Positions 16,476 through 26,124 of a stretch of DNA of 64,000 nt are shown here, piece by piece. The translations under genes and the position numbers were made by a program. The notes under the pieces are model-generated. The model was not told where the DNA came from, did not search any database, and saw only the letters and a list, made by a program, of their open reading frames with translations. Positions within the stretch are counted from its first letter, which is position 1; every line of letters starts with the position of its first letter. Origin of the DNA: Actinomadura madurae (GTDB lineage: Bacteria; Actinomycetota; Actinomycetes; Streptosporangiales; Streptosporangiaceae); assembly GCF_900115095.1 (NCBI RefSeq), contig NZ_FOVH01000006.1:62001-126000 (forward strand), given 5' to 3'.

Positions 16476-16871
16476 TCAGCGCGAGCCGAGCGCCTCCACG
16501 GCCTCGTCGGTGGTCGGGTAGGCGACGAGGTGCCGGTCCAGGCCGCTGCGCTCGATGATCGTCTGGAACCGGCGCCTCGGCCGCGCCAGCACGAGCTCGC
16601 CCCCGGCCTGGTGCGCGGCCTTCCAGAGGATGATCATCGCGTTCAGGCCGGAGGAGTCGCAGAAGCTGACCTCGCCGACGTCCAGGACGACCAGCGGCGG
16701 GCCGTCGTGGGTCCGCATCGCGGCGAGCGCGTGCTCGCGCAGCTGGTCGGAGGTCAGGATGGTGAGCTCGCCCTCCGCCTCGACGAGCAGGCAGGGCCCG
16801 CGGGCGCCGCTGCGGAGGCGCAGCGGATCGATGGGTGCGGCGCCCGATGGTCCGCCGGGCCCTGGCGGCAT
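16476..16871 (-). CDS. STAS-domain anti-sigma factor antagonist
   Basis: 131 residues, SpoIIAA-like. The STAS core shows LLVEAEGELTILTSDQLREH, then VVLDVGEVSFCDSSGLNAM with the phosphorylatable Ser after CD (FCDSSGLN), and DEAVEAL at the end. ATG 16871 was chosen because GAGGTGATC precedes it; an in-frame ATG nine codons earlier is possible. Proteins of this type bind anti-sigma kinases in a phosphorylation-dependent way. No partner kinase is adjacent. Confidence 0.87.
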   Translation of the reverse strand: MPPGPGGPSGAAPIDPLRLRSGARGPCLLVEAEGELTILTSDQLREHALAAMRTHDGPPLVVLDVGEVSFCDSSGLNAMIILWKAAHQAGGELVLARPRRRFQTIIERSGLDRHLVAYPTTDEAVEALGSR

Positions 16872-16966
16872 GCGATCACCTCGCGTCCTCGTCGGCATGT
16901 TGTCGCAGGCACGCGACGTACCCGCGAGAGGCGAGGTCATGCGGCGGGCCGGGGCGGGAGCGGCGG

Positions 16967-17818
16967 TCAGCACACCCGGATGTACTCGATGGCCGCGTCC
17001 GCGAGCGACCGCGCGCGGGCCTCGTAGCGGTCGCGCAGGTCCAGCAGCACCTGCTGGCCCCGGACGGCGGGCCAGCCCTCCGGCAGGTGCTCGACGGGCA
17101 GCCGCGGGTCGTCGCGGACGAGCTGCAGCCACTCGGTGGTCATCCACAGGTAGCGGGCGAGGTCGTCGGGGGCGTGGGGGAGCGGGTCGGGACGGTCCCA
17201 GCGGTCCAGGAAGGCCCGGTAGCCGGCGGCGAGGCCGTCCAGGTCGAACGCCTCGCGCAGCATGTGCGGGACGTCCGTCGGCTCCTCGGCCGGTCCGGCG
17301 AACACCTTCAGGTGCCCGTTCAGGCCGAGGCCCGCGACGATCGGCCGGACGTCGACCCGGGACGGCGCGATCCACGTGCCGTTGCCGAGCGAGCCGAACC
17401 CGGCCCAGGTGAGCCGGGCCCGCAGGTCGTGCCGGACGCGCTGCCACGACTCGGGCATGGAGAACGCGAGGACGGTCCAGTTGCCGTCCCAGTCGGTGTT
17501 GAGCACGCCGCGCCGCCAGACGCGCTCCTCGCCGTCGTGCAGGATGGCCTCGGACCGCGGCGTGAGCCCGAAGTGCATGCGCCTGCCCTCGCGGTGCCGC
17601 TCCAGCAGGCCGCGGCCGACCATGCGCGTCAGCGTCGACCGGACGGCGTGCTCGCCGACGCCGAGCCGGGCGAAGGTGTCGATGAAGCTGCCGGAGAACA
17701 CCGCGATGCCGCGCCCGAGGACGTAGTTGCCGAGATAGGTCAGCATCAGCGACTGCGGGCGGAGCCGCGGGGACGGCCGCCCGGACGGCACCGGCCCGGC
17801 CTCGCTCTGTGCACTCAC
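16967..17818 (-). CDS. PaaX-family transcriptional regulator
   Basis: 283 residues. The N-terminal winged helix shows YVLGRGIAVFSGSFIDTFAR, GEHAVRSTLTRMVGRGLLER and HFGLTPRSEAIL. The PaaX central domain shows WDGNWTVLAFSMPESWQRVR and LRARLTWAGFGSLGNGTWIA. The C-terminal domain shows FLDRWDRPDPLP. PaaX repressors respond to aryl-CoA esters such as phenylacetyl-CoA. GTG 17818 has GGGAG 8 bases upstream. It is divergent from the ABC importer operon that includes an acyl-CoA synthetase, so it is a likely controller of that operon with a CoA thioester as effector (inference). Confidence 0.88.
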   Translation of the reverse strand: MSAQSEAGPVPSGRPSPRLRPQSLMLTYLGNYVLGRGIAVFSGSFIDTFARLGVGEHAVRSTLTRMVGRGLLERHREGRRMHFGLTPRSEAILHDGEERVWRRGVLNTDWDGNWTVLAFSMPESWQRVRHDLRARLTWAGFGSLGNGTWIAPSRVDVRPIVAGLGLNGHLKVFAGPAEEPTDVPHMLREAFDLDGLAAGYRAFLDRWDRPDPLPHAPDDLARYLWMTTEWLQLVRDDPRLPVEHLPEGWPAVRGQQVLLDLRDRYEARARSLADAAIEYIRVC

Positions 17819-17883
17819 ACTGCGGCTCCCGTCATCCGGCCAGCGTAACGACGGCGCGGGGGCGCCCCGCCGCCGTCGCGTCG

Positions 17884-17899
17884 ATGTTGGGCAAAACAT
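17884..17899. promoter_or_regulatory. Dyad overlapping the importer -35, candidate PaaX site
   Basis: ATGTT-GGGCAA-AACAT, 5-bp arms, in the divergent gap. It ends on the first base of the TTGACT -35 element, so a bound protein would block RNA polymerase. Confidence 0.45.
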
Positions 17900-17927
17900 T
17901 GACTGTCGTGAAGAGTACGCCTAACTT
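17899..17927 (+). promoter_or_regulatory. Sigma-70-type promoter of the importer operon
   Basis: TTGACT, a 17-base spacer, then TAACTT. It lies 29 bases ahead of the GTG of the binding-protein gene. Confidence 0.7.
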
Positions 17928-17955
17928 CGGGGCACGCCCACCCCGGGAGGTCCCA

Positions 17956-19155
17956 GTGCGTCGCAAACTCGTCCCGCTTCTGGCCACCGTCGTTCTCGCC
18001 GCCGGGTTCACCGCCGCGTGCGGCGACTCCGGCGGATCGGGCGGCGGTTCCACGATCAAGGTCGGCTTCATCGAGTCGCTGACCGGCAACTACGCTCCGC
18101 TCGGCGGCGAGGCGAAGAAGACCGTGGATCTCGCCGTGGAACAGATCAACGCCGCCGGCGGCATCGACGGCCGCAAGATCAAGCTGATCACCCTCGACGA
18201 CAAGACCGCTCCAGACCAGGGCGTGCTGCACTTCAACAAGCTCAAGGCGGAGAAGGTCACCGCCATCCTCGGCTCGACCTTCTCCAACGTCGGCCTCGCG
18301 GTCGAGCCGCTCGCCGAGCGGGAGCGGATCCCCTACATCTCGCTCTCACCGGCGGACGAGCAGGTCGACCCGATCCGCAAGTACACGTTCGTGGTCCCGG
18401 CGATCTCGTCCATGTACGCGCGGGCGATGCTCGGGTACTTCCAGGCGCACGACATCACCAGGGTCGCGGTCGCCTACGACACCAAGAGCGCCTACGCCAA
18501 GGCCGGCTTCGCGGGCATGAAGGAGCACGCGGGGCAGTTCGGGGTCCAGATCGTCAAGGAGGAGACGTACGAGACGACGGCGTCCGACTTCAGCCCGCTG
18601 TTCACGCACGTCCGCGATTCCGGTGCGCAGGCGCTCGTCGCGTGGGCCAGCGGCTCGCCCGGCGTGACGCTCGCCAAGCAGTACCCGTCGTCCGGCTTGA
18701 AGCTCCCGCTCTACATGACCGGCTCGCAGGCCAGCAAGCTCTGGCTCGACCCCGTCGGGAAGGCGGCCGAGGGCGTGTACGTCCAGTCGGCCATCGGCGT
18801 CGTCGGCGACCACCTGCCGGCCGGCAAGCTCAAGCAGGCCGTCGAGGAGATGTCCGTCCCGTTCAAGCAGAAGTACGGCTACGAGCCGCCGCAGTTCGCG
18901 ATGGACGGCTACACGGGCGTCAAGCTCCTGGCCGCCGCGATCGAGAAGGCCGGCGGCACCGACCGGGAGAAGATCCGGGACGCGCTGGAGGGCCTCAGCC
19001 TCGTCACCCCCTGCGGCAAGTACACCTACTCCAAGACCGACCACTCCGGCCTGCGTCCCACCGACATCTCCATGAACCGGGTCAAGGACGGCAAGCTGGT
19101 CCCCACGGAATGGTCGGTGAAGCAGCTCGCCGAGACCGCGAAGGCCGCCGGATGA
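17956..19155 (+). CDS. Branched-chain-type ABC importer, substrate-binding lipoprotein
   Basis: 399 residues, Peripla_BP_6 family. The lipoprotein signal ends in GFTAAC (Cys22), so it is anchored outside the membrane. The mature part starts with IKVGFIESLTGNYAPLGGEA and contains the family hinge segments (QINAAGGIDGRKIKL, ILGSTFSNVGLAVEPLAERE, DGYTGVKLLAAAIEKAGG). GTG 17956 follows GGGAGG. It is first in an operon in which successive genes overlap by four bases. Family members bind branched-chain amino acids but also aromatic acids and ureas; the downstream acyl-CoA synthetase and oxygenase make an aromatic acid plausible. Confidence 0.9.
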   Translation: MRRKLVPLLATVVLAAGFTAACGDSGGSGGGSTIKVGFIESLTGNYAPLGGEAKKTVDLAVEQINAAGGIDGRKIKLITLDDKTAPDQGVLHFNKLKAEKVTAILGSTFSNVGLAVEPLAERERIPYISLSPADEQVDPIRKYTFVVPAISSMYARAMLGYFQAHDITRVAVAYDTKSAYAKAGFAGMKEHAGQFGVQIVKEETYETTASDFSPLFTHVRDSGAQALVAWASGSPGVTLAKQYPSSGLKLPLYMTGSQASKLWLDPVGKAAEGVYVQSAIGVVGDHLPAGKLKQAVEEMSVPFKQKYGYEPPQFAMDGYTGVKLLAAAIEKAGGTDREKIRDALEGLSLVTPCGKYTYSKTDHSGLRPTDISMNRVKDGKLVPTEWSVKQLAETAKAAG

Positions 19156-19916
19156 CGCCGCTCCTGGAGATCGGCTCCGTCGCGCGCGCCTTCGGCGGCG
19201 TGTACGCCGTCCGCGACGTGGCCATGACGGTCGCGGAGGGCGAGACCCGCGGCGTGATCGGCCCCAACGGCGCGGGCAAGTCCACGCTCTTCAACCTCAT
19301 CAGCGGGCACCTCGCCCCCGACCACGGCACCGTGCGGTACGGCGGGCGGCCCATCGACCGCCTGCCGCCGCACGCGCGGGCGCGGCTCGGCATCGCGATC
19401 GTGTTCCAGAGCGCCCGCCTCTTCCACGGGATGACCGCGCTGGAGAACGTCATGGTCGGCGCGCATGCCCGGACCCGGCACGGCTTCCTGTCGGCCACGC
19501 TGCGCCTCCCCGCGCACCGCCGCGAGGAGGCCGCGATCAGGGCGGACGCCCTCGCCGCGCTCGACCGGGTCGGCCTGCGCGACTGGGCGCACCGCTCGGC
19601 GGACGTGCTGCCCCTCGGCCAGCAGCGGTCGCTGCAGGTGGCGCGCGCCCTGTGCGCGCGCCCGCGGCTCCTGTTGCTGGACGAGCCGGCGTCCGGGCTG
19701 CGGGCCGGGGAGCGCGAGGCCCTCGCCCGGCTCGTCGAGGGCCTGCGCGCCGAGGGGCTCACCATCATGCTCGTCGAGCACGACGTGGCCTTCGTCGCGC
19801 GCCTCGCCGACCGCGTCAGCGTCCTGGACCTCGGCCGCCTGATCGCCGAGGGCACCCCGGAGGAGATCCGCGACGACCCCGCCGTCATCGGGGCCTACCT
19901 GGGTGATGCCGCATGA
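19152..19916 (+). CDS. livG: ABC importer ATPase, LivG type
   Basis: 254 residues. Walker A is GPNGAGKST (about 38-46), the Q-loop is IAIVFQSARLF, Walker B is RLLLLDEPASGL, and the H-loop is MLVEHDVAFV. The signature motif is divergent, LPLGQQRSLQVARAL instead of LSGGQ or LSYGQ, which is within what is seen for LivG proteins. ATG 19152 overlaps the previous stop (ATGA). It energises transport together with LivF, LivH and LivM. The symbol reflects family, not proven substrate. Confidence 0.9.
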   Translation: MTPLLEIGSVARAFGGVYAVRDVAMTVAEGETRGVIGPNGAGKSTLFNLISGHLAPDHGTVRYGGRPIDRLPPHARARLGIAIVFQSARLFHGMTALENVMVGAHARTRHGFLSATLRLPAHRREEAAIRADALAALDRVGLRDWAHRSADVLPLGQQRSLQVARALCARPRLLLLDEPASGLRAGEREALARLVEGLRAEGLTIMLVEHDVAFVARLADRVSVLDLGRLIAEGTPEEIRDDPAVIGAYLGDAA

Positions 19917-20656
19917 CTGAACGCAGCGAGCGGAGTGAGGGCGCGGCTGATCGCGGGGCGGCCGTGGTCGAGGTCAGCGACCTGGTCGTCCGGTACGGGA
20001 CGGCGACGGCGCTCGACCGGGTCGGGCTGACCGTCGGGGCGGGGGAGCTGGTCGCGCTGATCGGGCCGAACGGGGCCGGGAAGACCTCGCTGGTCAACGC
20101 GATCGCCGGGGTCCTGCGCCCGGCGGCGGGACGGGTCGACCTGCGCGGGCGGGTGGCGCTCGTCCCCGAGGGGCGGCAGATGTTCGACGACCTGACCGTC
20201 GAGGACAACCTCGTCCTCGGCGCGTGGCGGCGCCGCCGCGCGAAGGGCGCCCGCGACACCGGCCGCGTGTACGACGTGCTGCCGCGGCTGGCCGAGCTGC
20301 GGAGGCGGCGCGCCGGGTCGCTGTCCGGCGGAGAGCAGCAGATGGTCGCGTTCGGCCGGGCATTGATGGCCGAGCCCGACGTGATCGTCGTGGACGAGCT
20401 GTCGCTCGGGCTGGCGCCCCTCGTCACCGCGGACCTCGTCGCGCACCTGCGCGCGCTGAACGCGGCGCGCGGCCTCGCCGTCCTGCTGATCGAGCAGAAC
20501 GCGCGGCTGGCCCTCGACCTGTGCGGGCGCGGGTACGTCCTGGAGGCGGGCCGCATCCGCGCCGAGGGGCCCGCCGCCGAGCTGGCCGCCGGGCCGGAGG
20601 TCGCCGACGCCTACCTGGGCGGGCGCGACGGCGGCGGGACGGAGGAGCGGGCATGA
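19913..20656 (+). CDS. livF: ABC importer ATPase, LivF type
   Basis: 247 residues. Walker A GPNGAGKTS, Q-loop region VALVPEGRQMF (typical LivF), signature SLSGGEQQMVAFGRALM, Walker B PDVIVVDELSLGLAP and H-loop replaced by Gln-Asn (LLIEQNARLAL), which is usual in LivF. The first 17 residues are a charged non-conserved extension, so a start slightly further in is possible. Four-base overlaps on both sides place it firmly in the operon. Confidence 0.9.
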   Translation: MTERSERSEGAADRGAAVVEVSDLVVRYGTATALDRVGLTVGAGELVALIGPNGAGKTSLVNAIAGVLRPAAGRVDLRGRVALVPEGRQMFDDLTVEDNLVLGAWRRRRAKGARDTGRVYDVLPRLAELRRRRAGSLSGGEQQMVAFGRALMAEPDVIVVDELSLGLAPLVTADLVAHLRALNAARGLAVLLIEQNARLALDLCGRGYVLEAGRIRAEGPAAELAAGPEVADAYLGGRDGGGTEERA

Positions 20657-21516
20657 GCGCCTTCCTGCAGTACCTCATCTCCGGGATCGCCGTCGGCTGC
20701 GGGTTCGCGCTGCTGGCCAGCGGCCTGGTCACGATCCACCGGGTGACCCGCGTCGTGAACTTCGCGCAGGGCATGTTCGCCGTCGTCGGCGGGATGACGG
20801 CGGGCTCGCTGCTGTCGGCCGGGCTGCCGCACGGGGCCGCGGAGGCCGCCGCGGTCGCCGTCGCCGGCGCCACCGGGCTCGCGGTCGGGTTCGTCGCCAC
20901 CGGGCGGCGCGGCACGTCCCCCCAGGCGGCGCTGATCGTCACGCTCGGCCTCGGCTTCCTGGCGTACGCGGTGGAGATCATGATCTGGGGCGACACCCCG
21001 CGCTCCTTCCCCGGGCTCGGCGGCGCCGTGACCCTGTTCGGCGCGCACGTCCAGAAGCAGTCTTTCCTCGTCATCGCGGTCACGGCGGCCGTGTTCGGGC
21101 TGCTCGCGGTGTTCTTCGGGCGCACCTACGCGGGCAAGGCGCTCAGCGCGTGCGCGTCCAACCCGTACGCGGCGCGGGCCATGGGCATCGACCCGCTGCG
21201 GATGGGCCTGGTCGCGTTCGCGCTCGGCGGGATGCTCGGCGGCCTCGGCGGCGTCCTGCTCACCCCGCTGCAGCCCATCTCCTACAACAGCGACGTCCTG
21301 CTGATCACCAACGGGTTCGCCGCGGCCGTGCTCGCCGGGCTGGACCGGCCGGGCGTCGCCCTCGCCGGCGCGCTCACGCTCGGCGTCGCGGAGGCGATGG
21401 TCGCGGGCTACGGCGAGGCGTCCTACCAGACCGTCGTCGCGCTGGCGCTGATGCTGGCGATCATGCTGGTGCGGGCCTCGCGGAGGACCGCGCTGCAGGA
21501 GGAGGCCGCCCGATGA
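20653..21516 (+). CDS. livH: ABC importer permease, LivH type
   Basis: 287 residues with about eight hydrophobic segments. LivH family motifs: GCGFALLASGLVTIHRVTRV, VNFAQGMFAVVGGM near the N-terminus and the cytoplasmic coupling stretch ALSACASNPYAARAMGIDPL (about 165-184). ATG 20653 overlaps the LivF stop, and its own stop overlaps the LivM start. It forms the membrane channel with LivM. Confidence 0.92.
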   Translation: MSAFLQYLISGIAVGCGFALLASGLVTIHRVTRVVNFAQGMFAVVGGMTAGSLLSAGLPHGAAEAAAVAVAGATGLAVGFVATGRRGTSPQAALIVTLGLGFLAYAVEIMIWGDTPRSFPGLGGAVTLFGAHVQKQSFLVIAVTAAVFGLLAVFFGRTYAGKALSACASNPYAARAMGIDPLRMGLVAFALGGMLGGLGGVLLTPLQPISYNSDVLLITNGFAAAVLAGLDRPGVALAGALTLGVAEAMVAGYGEASYQTVVALALMLAIMLVRASRRTALQEEAAR

Positions 21517-22559
21517 GCGTGTCCGTCCGCAAGTCCTCGCGCGCCTCCGGTCCCGCGGCCGGGCCGGCGCCGCGGCGGCGGCCCTCGCCCCATGCCCTCG
21601 CCGCGGCCCTCGTCGCCGTGGCGGCGCTGCTCGTCCCGGTGCTGCTCCCCGAGACGCAGGTGTCGGTGTACGTGCTGCTCGTGCTGGCCGCGACCGTGGT
21701 GGTCGGCCTGTCCATGCTGATGGGGTACGCCGGGCAGGTCTCCCTCGGCCAGGCGTCCTTCACCATGATCGGCGGCTACACGGCGGCGCTGACCGCGACG
21801 CACGGCCTGCCGACGGGGCTCGGCCTGCTGCTGGCCCCGCTCGCCGCCGCGGCGGCCGCCGCGCTCGTCGGCGTCCCCCTGCTGCGGCTGCGCGGCCACC
21901 AGCTCGCGTTCGCGACCCTCGCCATCCAGCTGATCCTGCTGAGCCTGGTCGGGCGGCAGGAGTGGACGGGCGGCGACATCGGCCTGCAGGGAGTCCCGCG
22001 CCTCCGGGTCGCCGGGTACGAGTTCGCGGGTGAGATCTCCTACGCCTACCTGGCGCTCGGCGCCCTCGGGCTGGCCGTGCTGATCACCCGGCACATCGTG
22101 ACGTCCCGGCCCGGACGGGGGCTGCGGGCGCTGGCGACCAGCGAGGTCGCCGCCGCGTCGTCCGGCGTGCCGGTCGCGGCCTACAAGCAGGCGGTGTTCG
22201 CCCTGTCGGCCGGGTTCGCCGGGCTGGCCGGCGGGGTCTACGCCTTTTACATCGGGTACGTCGCGCCCGGCTCGTTCCCCGTCCTGCTGTCGTTCGAGTA
22301 CGTCGTGATGGTCGTCGTCGGCGGCGCCGGGACGATCTGGGGCGCGCTCGCCGGCGCCACCGCGATCACCCTGCTGCTGCAGCTGCTGAACGACATCGGC
22401 ACGCGGGAGGGGATGCCCGCGTCCGCGCCTACCGTGCTGTCCTACGCGGTCTACGGGCTGCTGCTCGTCGTGGTCGTGCTGTTCCTGCCGAGAGGGCTCG
22501 TGCCGTCCGCCACCGGCTGGTGGGAGCGCCGCACGGCCTCGAAGACGATGGAGGGGTGA
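21513..22559 (+). CDS. livM: ABC importer permease, LivM type
   Basis: 348 residues. A charged N-terminus precedes about ten membrane segments. LivM motifs: LMGYAGQVSLGQASFTMIGG (about 69-88), the coupling helix GRGLRALATSEVAAASSGVP and VVGGAGTIWGALAG. It starts at ATG 21513 in the four-base overlap with LivH. The acyl-CoA synthetase begins 5 bases after the stop. Confidence 0.92.
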   Translation: MSVSVRKSSRASGPAAGPAPRRRPSPHALAAALVAVAALLVPVLLPETQVSVYVLLVLAATVVVGLSMLMGYAGQVSLGQASFTMIGGYTAALTATHGLPTGLGLLLAPLAAAAAAALVGVPLLRLRGHQLAFATLAIQLILLSLVGRQEWTGGDIGLQGVPRLRVAGYEFAGEISYAYLALGALGLAVLITRHIVTSRPGRGLRALATSEVAAASSGVPVAAYKQAVFALSAGFAGLAGGVYAFYIGYVAPGSFPVLLSFEYVVMVVVGGAGTIWGALAGATAITLLLQLLNDIGTREGMPASAPTVLSYAVYGLLLVVVVLFLPRGLVPSATGWWERRTASKTMEG

Positions 22560-22564
22560 CGCGC

Positions 22565-24063
<1,499 letters not shown>

Positions 24064-24067
<4 letters not shown>

Positions 24068-24858
24068 CGGCGCGCGACGAGCGGCGCCCGACGGTCACCA
24101 GCCGCGTCCTGGACATCCTGGAGGCGTTCTCCGCCGAGCGCCCGGCCCTCACCATCACGCAGATCGGGCACCGCGCCGGCCTGCCGCTGTCCACCGCGCA
24201 CCGGCTGGCCGGCGAGCTGACGTGCCGGGGCGTGCTCGAACGCGACGCCGTCGGCCTCTACCGGATCGGCCTGCGGCTGTGGGAGGTCGCCGCGCTCGCC
24301 CCCCGCGGGCCCGTCCTGCGCGACGCGGCGATGCCGTTCCTGGAGGACCTCTACGAGGCGACGCACGAGAACGTCCACCTCGCCGTCCTGGACGGGCTGG
24401 AGGTCGTCTACATCGAGCGGATCTCCGCCCGCGACGCCGTGCACGTGTTCTCCCGGGTCGGCGGGCGCTGGCCCGCGCACGCGACGGGCGTCGGCCTGGC
24501 GATGCTCGCGCACGCCGTCCCCGAGGTGCAGGAGCGCGCCATCGCCGGGCCGCTGCGCCGCTTCACCGGCAAGACGATCACCTCCGGCGCCGAGCTGCGG
24601 CGCGTCCTCGCCGAGGTCCGCCGCACCGGCGTGGCGATCAGCGACGGCCAGGTCGAGACGTTCGCGCTCTCGGTGGGCGCGCCGGTGTTCGGCCCGGACG
24701 ACACGGTCGTGGCCGCCGTCGCGATCGTCGTCCCCGCGGACGGGTGGGAGGCGCGGGCGCTCGTCCCGGCCGTCCGCGCCAGCGCCCGCGGCATCTCCCG
24801 GGCCCTCGGGGCGCCGCGCGCGCTGCGTCCCCCGGAGACCGCCCTGCACGCCCGCTGA
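24064..24858 (+). CDS. IclR-family regulator
   Basis: 264 residues. N-terminal winged helix: TSRVLDILEAFSAERPALTI, TQIGHRAGLPLSTAHRLAGE. C-terminal IclR effector domain: NVHLAVLDGLEVVYIERISA, RWPAHATGVGLAMLA and TGVAISDGQVETFALSVGAP. The gene closes the importer operon (ATGA overlap). A 15-bp palindrome in the gap after it suggests that it controls the Rieske oxygenase gene next door. IclR proteins in aromatic catabolism often act as activators with the substrate as effector. Confidence 0.9.
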
Positions 24859-24868
24859 CGGGCGTTCC

Positions 24869-24883
24869 TTCCGTTGGACGGAA
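24869..24883. promoter_or_regulatory. Palindromic candidate IclR operator
   Basis: TTCCGT-TGG-ACGGAA, perfect 6-bp arms, 73 bp upstream of the oxygenase ATG and directly after the IclR gene. The form resembles known IclR-family sites. Confidence 0.6.
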
Positions 24884-24955
24884 CCGGTGTGGCCCGCGCC
24901 GCCGCCGCGCGGAGAGGGTCGTCTCATCCCCTCGTCCACCTGGGAGGAGAGATCC

Positions 24956-25975
24956 ATGGTCTTCGCGCGCGACCAGTGGTACGTGGCGGCCTACGGCGAG
25001 GAGGTCGGCGACGGCCTGCTCGCCCGGACGATCTGCGGCGAACCCCTCGTCATGTACCGGACGCAGGCCGGCGAGGCCGTCGCGCTCGCCGACCGCTGCG
25101 TGCACCGCCGCTACCCCCTTTCCGAGAGCAACCGCGACGGCGACCGCATCGTCTGCGGCTACCACGGGTTCACCTACGCCCCCGACGGCGTGTGCGTCGC
25201 GGTGCCCGGGCAGACCCGCGTCCCCCGCACCGCCCGCGTCCCCGCCTACCAGGTCGTGGAGCAGGACTCGTTCGTCTGGGTGTGGATCGGCGACGGGCAG
25301 GGCGACGCCTCCGCGATCCCGCGCGCGCCGTGGTTCGGCTCGCCGGACTACACGACCGTCCGCGGGATGGAGCCGCTCGCCGCGCGGTACGAGCTGCTCG
25401 TCGACAACCTTCTGGACCTGTCCCACGAGACGTACCTGCACGCCGGCTACATCGGCACCCCCGAGGTGGCGCAGACCCCGATCAACACCGAGGTCGACGA
25501 GGACGCCGGCATCGTCTACGTGAGCCGCCGCATGAAGGACGTGGAGTGCCCGCCCTTCTACGCCGAGTCCACCGGCATCGAGGGGCGCATCGACCGCTGG
25601 CAGGACATCGAGTACCACCCGCCGTGCCTGTACCTCCTGCACAGCCGCATCGCGCCGACCGGGGTGGAGCCCGGCCCGGACGGCGACGACTCGCGGGCGT
25701 TCCACGTCGAGGTCGGCTACGCCATCACCCCCGAGACCGAGACCAGCACGCACGACTTCTGGCTCGTCGCCCGCGACTTCGCCCCGGGCGACGAGAAGAT
25801 CTCGACGTTCCTGGCCGACAGCAACCGCACGGTCGTCCTGCAGGACGTGGAGGCGCTGAACATCCTGGAGAGGGTCATCGCCGCCGAGCCGGAGGGCTAC
25901 CAGGAGCTGTCCATCAACATCGACACCGGCGGCCTCGCCGCCCGCCGCATCCTGCGGCGCCAGGCGGCCGGGTGA
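24956..25975 (+). CDS. Rieske non-haem iron oxygenase, vanillate demethylase-like
   Basis: 339 residues, terminal oxygenase component. The Rieske 2Fe-2S ligands appear as CVHRRYPLSE then CGYHGFTYA (C-x-H-x16-C-x2-H, about 46-69). The mononuclear iron site appears as DNLLDLSHETYLHAGYIG (bridging Asp and two His, about 148-165). Length and layout fit VanA-type aromatic-ring O-demethylases and related oxygenases. ATG 24956 follows GGGAGGAGAG. The partner reductase (VanB-like) is not in the window. The context suggests a plant-derived methoxylated or hydroxylated aromatic acid. Confidence 0.87.
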   Translation: MVFARDQWYVAAYGEEVGDGLLARTICGEPLVMYRTQAGEAVALADRCVHRRYPLSESNRDGDRIVCGYHGFTYAPDGVCVAVPGQTRVPRTARVPAYQVVEQDSFVWVWIGDGQGDASAIPRAPWFGSPDYTTVRGMEPLAARYELLVDNLLDLSHETYLHAGYIGTPEVAQTPINTEVDEDAGIVYVSRRMKDVECPPFYAESTGIEGRIDRWQDIEYHPPCLYLLHSRIAPTGVEPGPDGDDSRAFHVEVGYAITPETETSTHDFWLVARDFAPGDEKISTFLADSNRTVVLQDVEALNILERVIAAEPEGYQELSINIDTGGLAARRILRRQAAG

Positions 25976-26118
25976 GCACCGGCCGCCTGCGCGTCGAGTG
26001 GACGCCGGGCTCCGACCGCCTCACCGGCATCTGCCACTGCGGCGCCCAGTTCACCGCCGAGGACCCGGTGGAGATCTGGGCCTGGCTCCTGGCGCATCCC
26101 GACCATCCCGCCGCCTGA
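25972..26118 (+). CDS. 48-residue CxC protein coupled to the oxygenase
   Basis: GTG 25972 overlaps the oxygenase stop (GTGA). The product has basic and acidic patches, a GICHCGAQFTAEDPVEIW segment with a Cys-x-Cys pair, and a WLLAHPDHP end. No family is recognised with certainty. The tight coupling, intact frame and Cys pair followed by a helix suggest a real small protein, perhaps metal-binding or an accessory to the oxygenase. This is inference. Confidence 0.6.
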   Translation: MSTGRLRVEWTPGSDRLTGICHCGAQFTAEDPVEIWAWLLAHPDHPAA

Positions 26119-26124
26119 GCGGGC

